Source of the DNA: CAYMTR01 sp964393405
Lineage (GTDB): Bacteria; Bacteroidota; Bacteroidia; Bacteroidales; Prolixibacteraceae
NCBI GenBank assembly: GCA_964393405.1
Contig: CAYMTR010000005.1
Span: 1-64,000, forward strand
Direction: 5' to 3'
Length of the DNA stretch: 64,000 nt
In this document: positions 63,338 through 64,000 of the stretch, piece after piece
Numbering within the stretch: the first letter of the stretch is position 1
Layout of the letters: each line of letters begins with the position of its first letter
Notes under the pieces: model-generated
The model's input: the letters and a program-made list of their open reading frames with translations, nothing else
What the model was told of the DNA's origin: nothing
Databases searched by the model: none
Program-made: the position numbers and the translations under genes

Positions 63338-64000
63338 ATGGAAAACTCGAAACGTAACGATGCGCTCAATTACCACAAAAGTGGAAGGCCGGGAAAAATA
63401 CAGGTAGTTCCAACAAAGCCTCATAGTACACAAAGGGATCTTTCATTAGCATATTCACCGGGGGTTGCTATTCCTTGTCTTGAAATTGAAAAAAATCCGC
63501 AGGATGCATATGAATATACATCAAAAGGGAATCTTGTTGCTGTAATTTCAAATGGCACAGCAGTACTTGGATTAGGAGATATTGGTGCGCTTGCCGGCAA
63601 ACCTGTTATGGAGGGGAAAGGACTTCTGTTTAAAATATTTGCTGATATTGATGTTTTCGATATCGAAGTAGATGAAAAAGACCCAGAAAAATTTATACAA
63701 GTAGTAAAAGCCATCGCCCCTACTTTCGGAGGAATTAACCTTGAAGATATCAAAGCACCCGAATGCTTCACAATTGAAGAAAAGCTAAAGGAAGAACTTG
63801 ATATTCCAATTATGCATGATGACCAACATGGTACTGCCATCATTTCTGGGGCTGCCCTGATCAATGCTCTTGAAATAGTTGGCAAAAAGATTGAAGATGT
63901 GAAGATTGTAGTCAATGGAGCCGGTGCTGCCGCTTCTGCATGTGCTAATCTGTACATTAAACTGGGAGCAAATCCAAAGAATTTAATAATGGTAGATAGT
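63338..64000 (+). CDS. maeB: NADP-dependent malic enzyme (MaeB type), N-terminal part
   Basis: Oxidatively decarboxylates malate to pyruvate. The first 221 codons from ATG 63338 are in the window; the remainder (usually ~540 more residues, including a C-terminal phosphotransacetylase-like domain) lies beyond it. Motifs seen: LAYSPGVAIPCLEI, GTAVLGLGDIGALAGKPVME, GLLFKIFADIDVFD, GGINLEDIKAPECF and the NAD(P) region MHDDQHGTAIIS and VVNGAGAAASACAN. These match the bacterial malic enzyme hybrids. The reading frame is open to the window edge. Confidence 0.96.
   Translation, partial: MENSKRNDALNYHKSGRPGKIQVVPTKPHSTQRDLSLAYSPGVAIPCLEIEKNPQDAYEYTSKGNLVAVISNGTAVLGLGDIGALAGKPVMEGKGLLFKIFADIDVFDIEVDEKDPEKFIQVVKAIAPTFGGINLEDIKAPECFTIEEKLKEELDIPIMHDDQHGTAIISGAALINALEIVGKKIEDVKIVVNGAGAAASACANLYIKLGANPKNLIMVDS

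Noticed and set aside
63421..63957. Long minus-strand ORF (178 codons) opposite malic enzyme
   Set aside because: The plus strand there encodes clear malic enzyme motifs in a continuous frame; the opposite ORF is serine/proline-rich, as expected for a shadow reading.
1..64000. CRISPR array, tRNA, rRNA, prophage or complete insertion sequence
   Set aside because: Looked for throughout by eye; no regular spacer repeats, cloverleaf, transposase or phage structural genes were found.

Overview
The window is AT-rich chromosomal DNA from a member of the Bacteroidota, most likely order Bacteroidales or Marinilabiliales. Three predicted cargo proteins end in type IX secretion (T9SS, Por) sorting domains with a YPNP signature. 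There is an STN/TonB receptor with a DUF4249 lipoprotein. Bacteroidota-typical families (DUF6913, DUF4293, DUF4492, DUF1599) occur, and promoters fit the TTTG / TAnnTTTG (-33/-7) pattern. No rRNA, tRNA, CRISPR array, prophage or intact insertion sequence was seen.

Layout. 1-1734 thrS (3' end outside the window). 1905-2098 a scar of two fused gene remnants. 2115-9432 secreted proteins: pectinesterase-like protein, PKD-repeat T9SS cargo, dipeptidyl peptidase IV and a duplicated-barrel outer membrane protein. 9550-12387 nspC, dapA, a DUF6913 protein and a small ferredoxin. 12635-13456 ZIP metal transporter, followed by an 82-bp hairpin element. 13636-17300 a tight minus-strand operon folP-cdaA-tilS-nth. 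17404-21190 DUF1599, DoxX-like and DUF362 proteins. 21340-28528 lipoprotein, M4 protease and propeller histidine kinase. 28522-33578 degenerate M23 protein, AmpG-like permease, smpB, Yip1-like protein, miaA and acyl-ACP thioesterase. 33697-35978 AraC regulator, pirin and YceI. 36242-42492 a TonB receptor / DUF4249 / MG2-like locus. 42754-46391 etfBA plus acyl-CoA dehydrogenase. 46512-51707 small envelope proteins, an exported peptide deformylase, a nucleoside phosphorylase, a GH105 hydrolase, an esterase and a membrane protein. 51710-54801 a cytochrome bd operon with small subunits at both ends. 55097-57305 a divergent isoprenoid-synthase-like protein, a hot-dog thioesterase and a thioredoxin. 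57427-62987 AIM24-like protein, fused CcsBA, Gfo/Idh/MocA oxidoreductase and FucP-like transporter. 63338-64000 start of malic enzyme.

The genes fit a heterotroph that degrades proteins and plant polysaccharides outside the cell (DPP IV, M4 protease, pectinesterase-like protein, GH105), takes up sugars (FucP-like) and oxidises acyl-CoAs through ETF. It keeps a high-affinity cytochrome bd oxidase, which suggests microaerobic or oxygen-exposed anaerobic life.

The most interesting items are: an overlooked 37-aa CydX-like peptide after cydB; a peptide deformylase with intact catalytic motifs behind a lipoprotein signal; a divergent class I isoprenoid-synthase-like protein; an AraC operator read from two 14-bp direct repeats 21 bp apart against the pirin promoter; the TonB/DUF4249/MG2 locus, whose third protein carries a plug-like tail; an apparently leaderless gene at 46512; and a hairpin element whose left arm has expanded into 11-bp tandem repeats. 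Domain calls are from reading the sequence; no database search was run.
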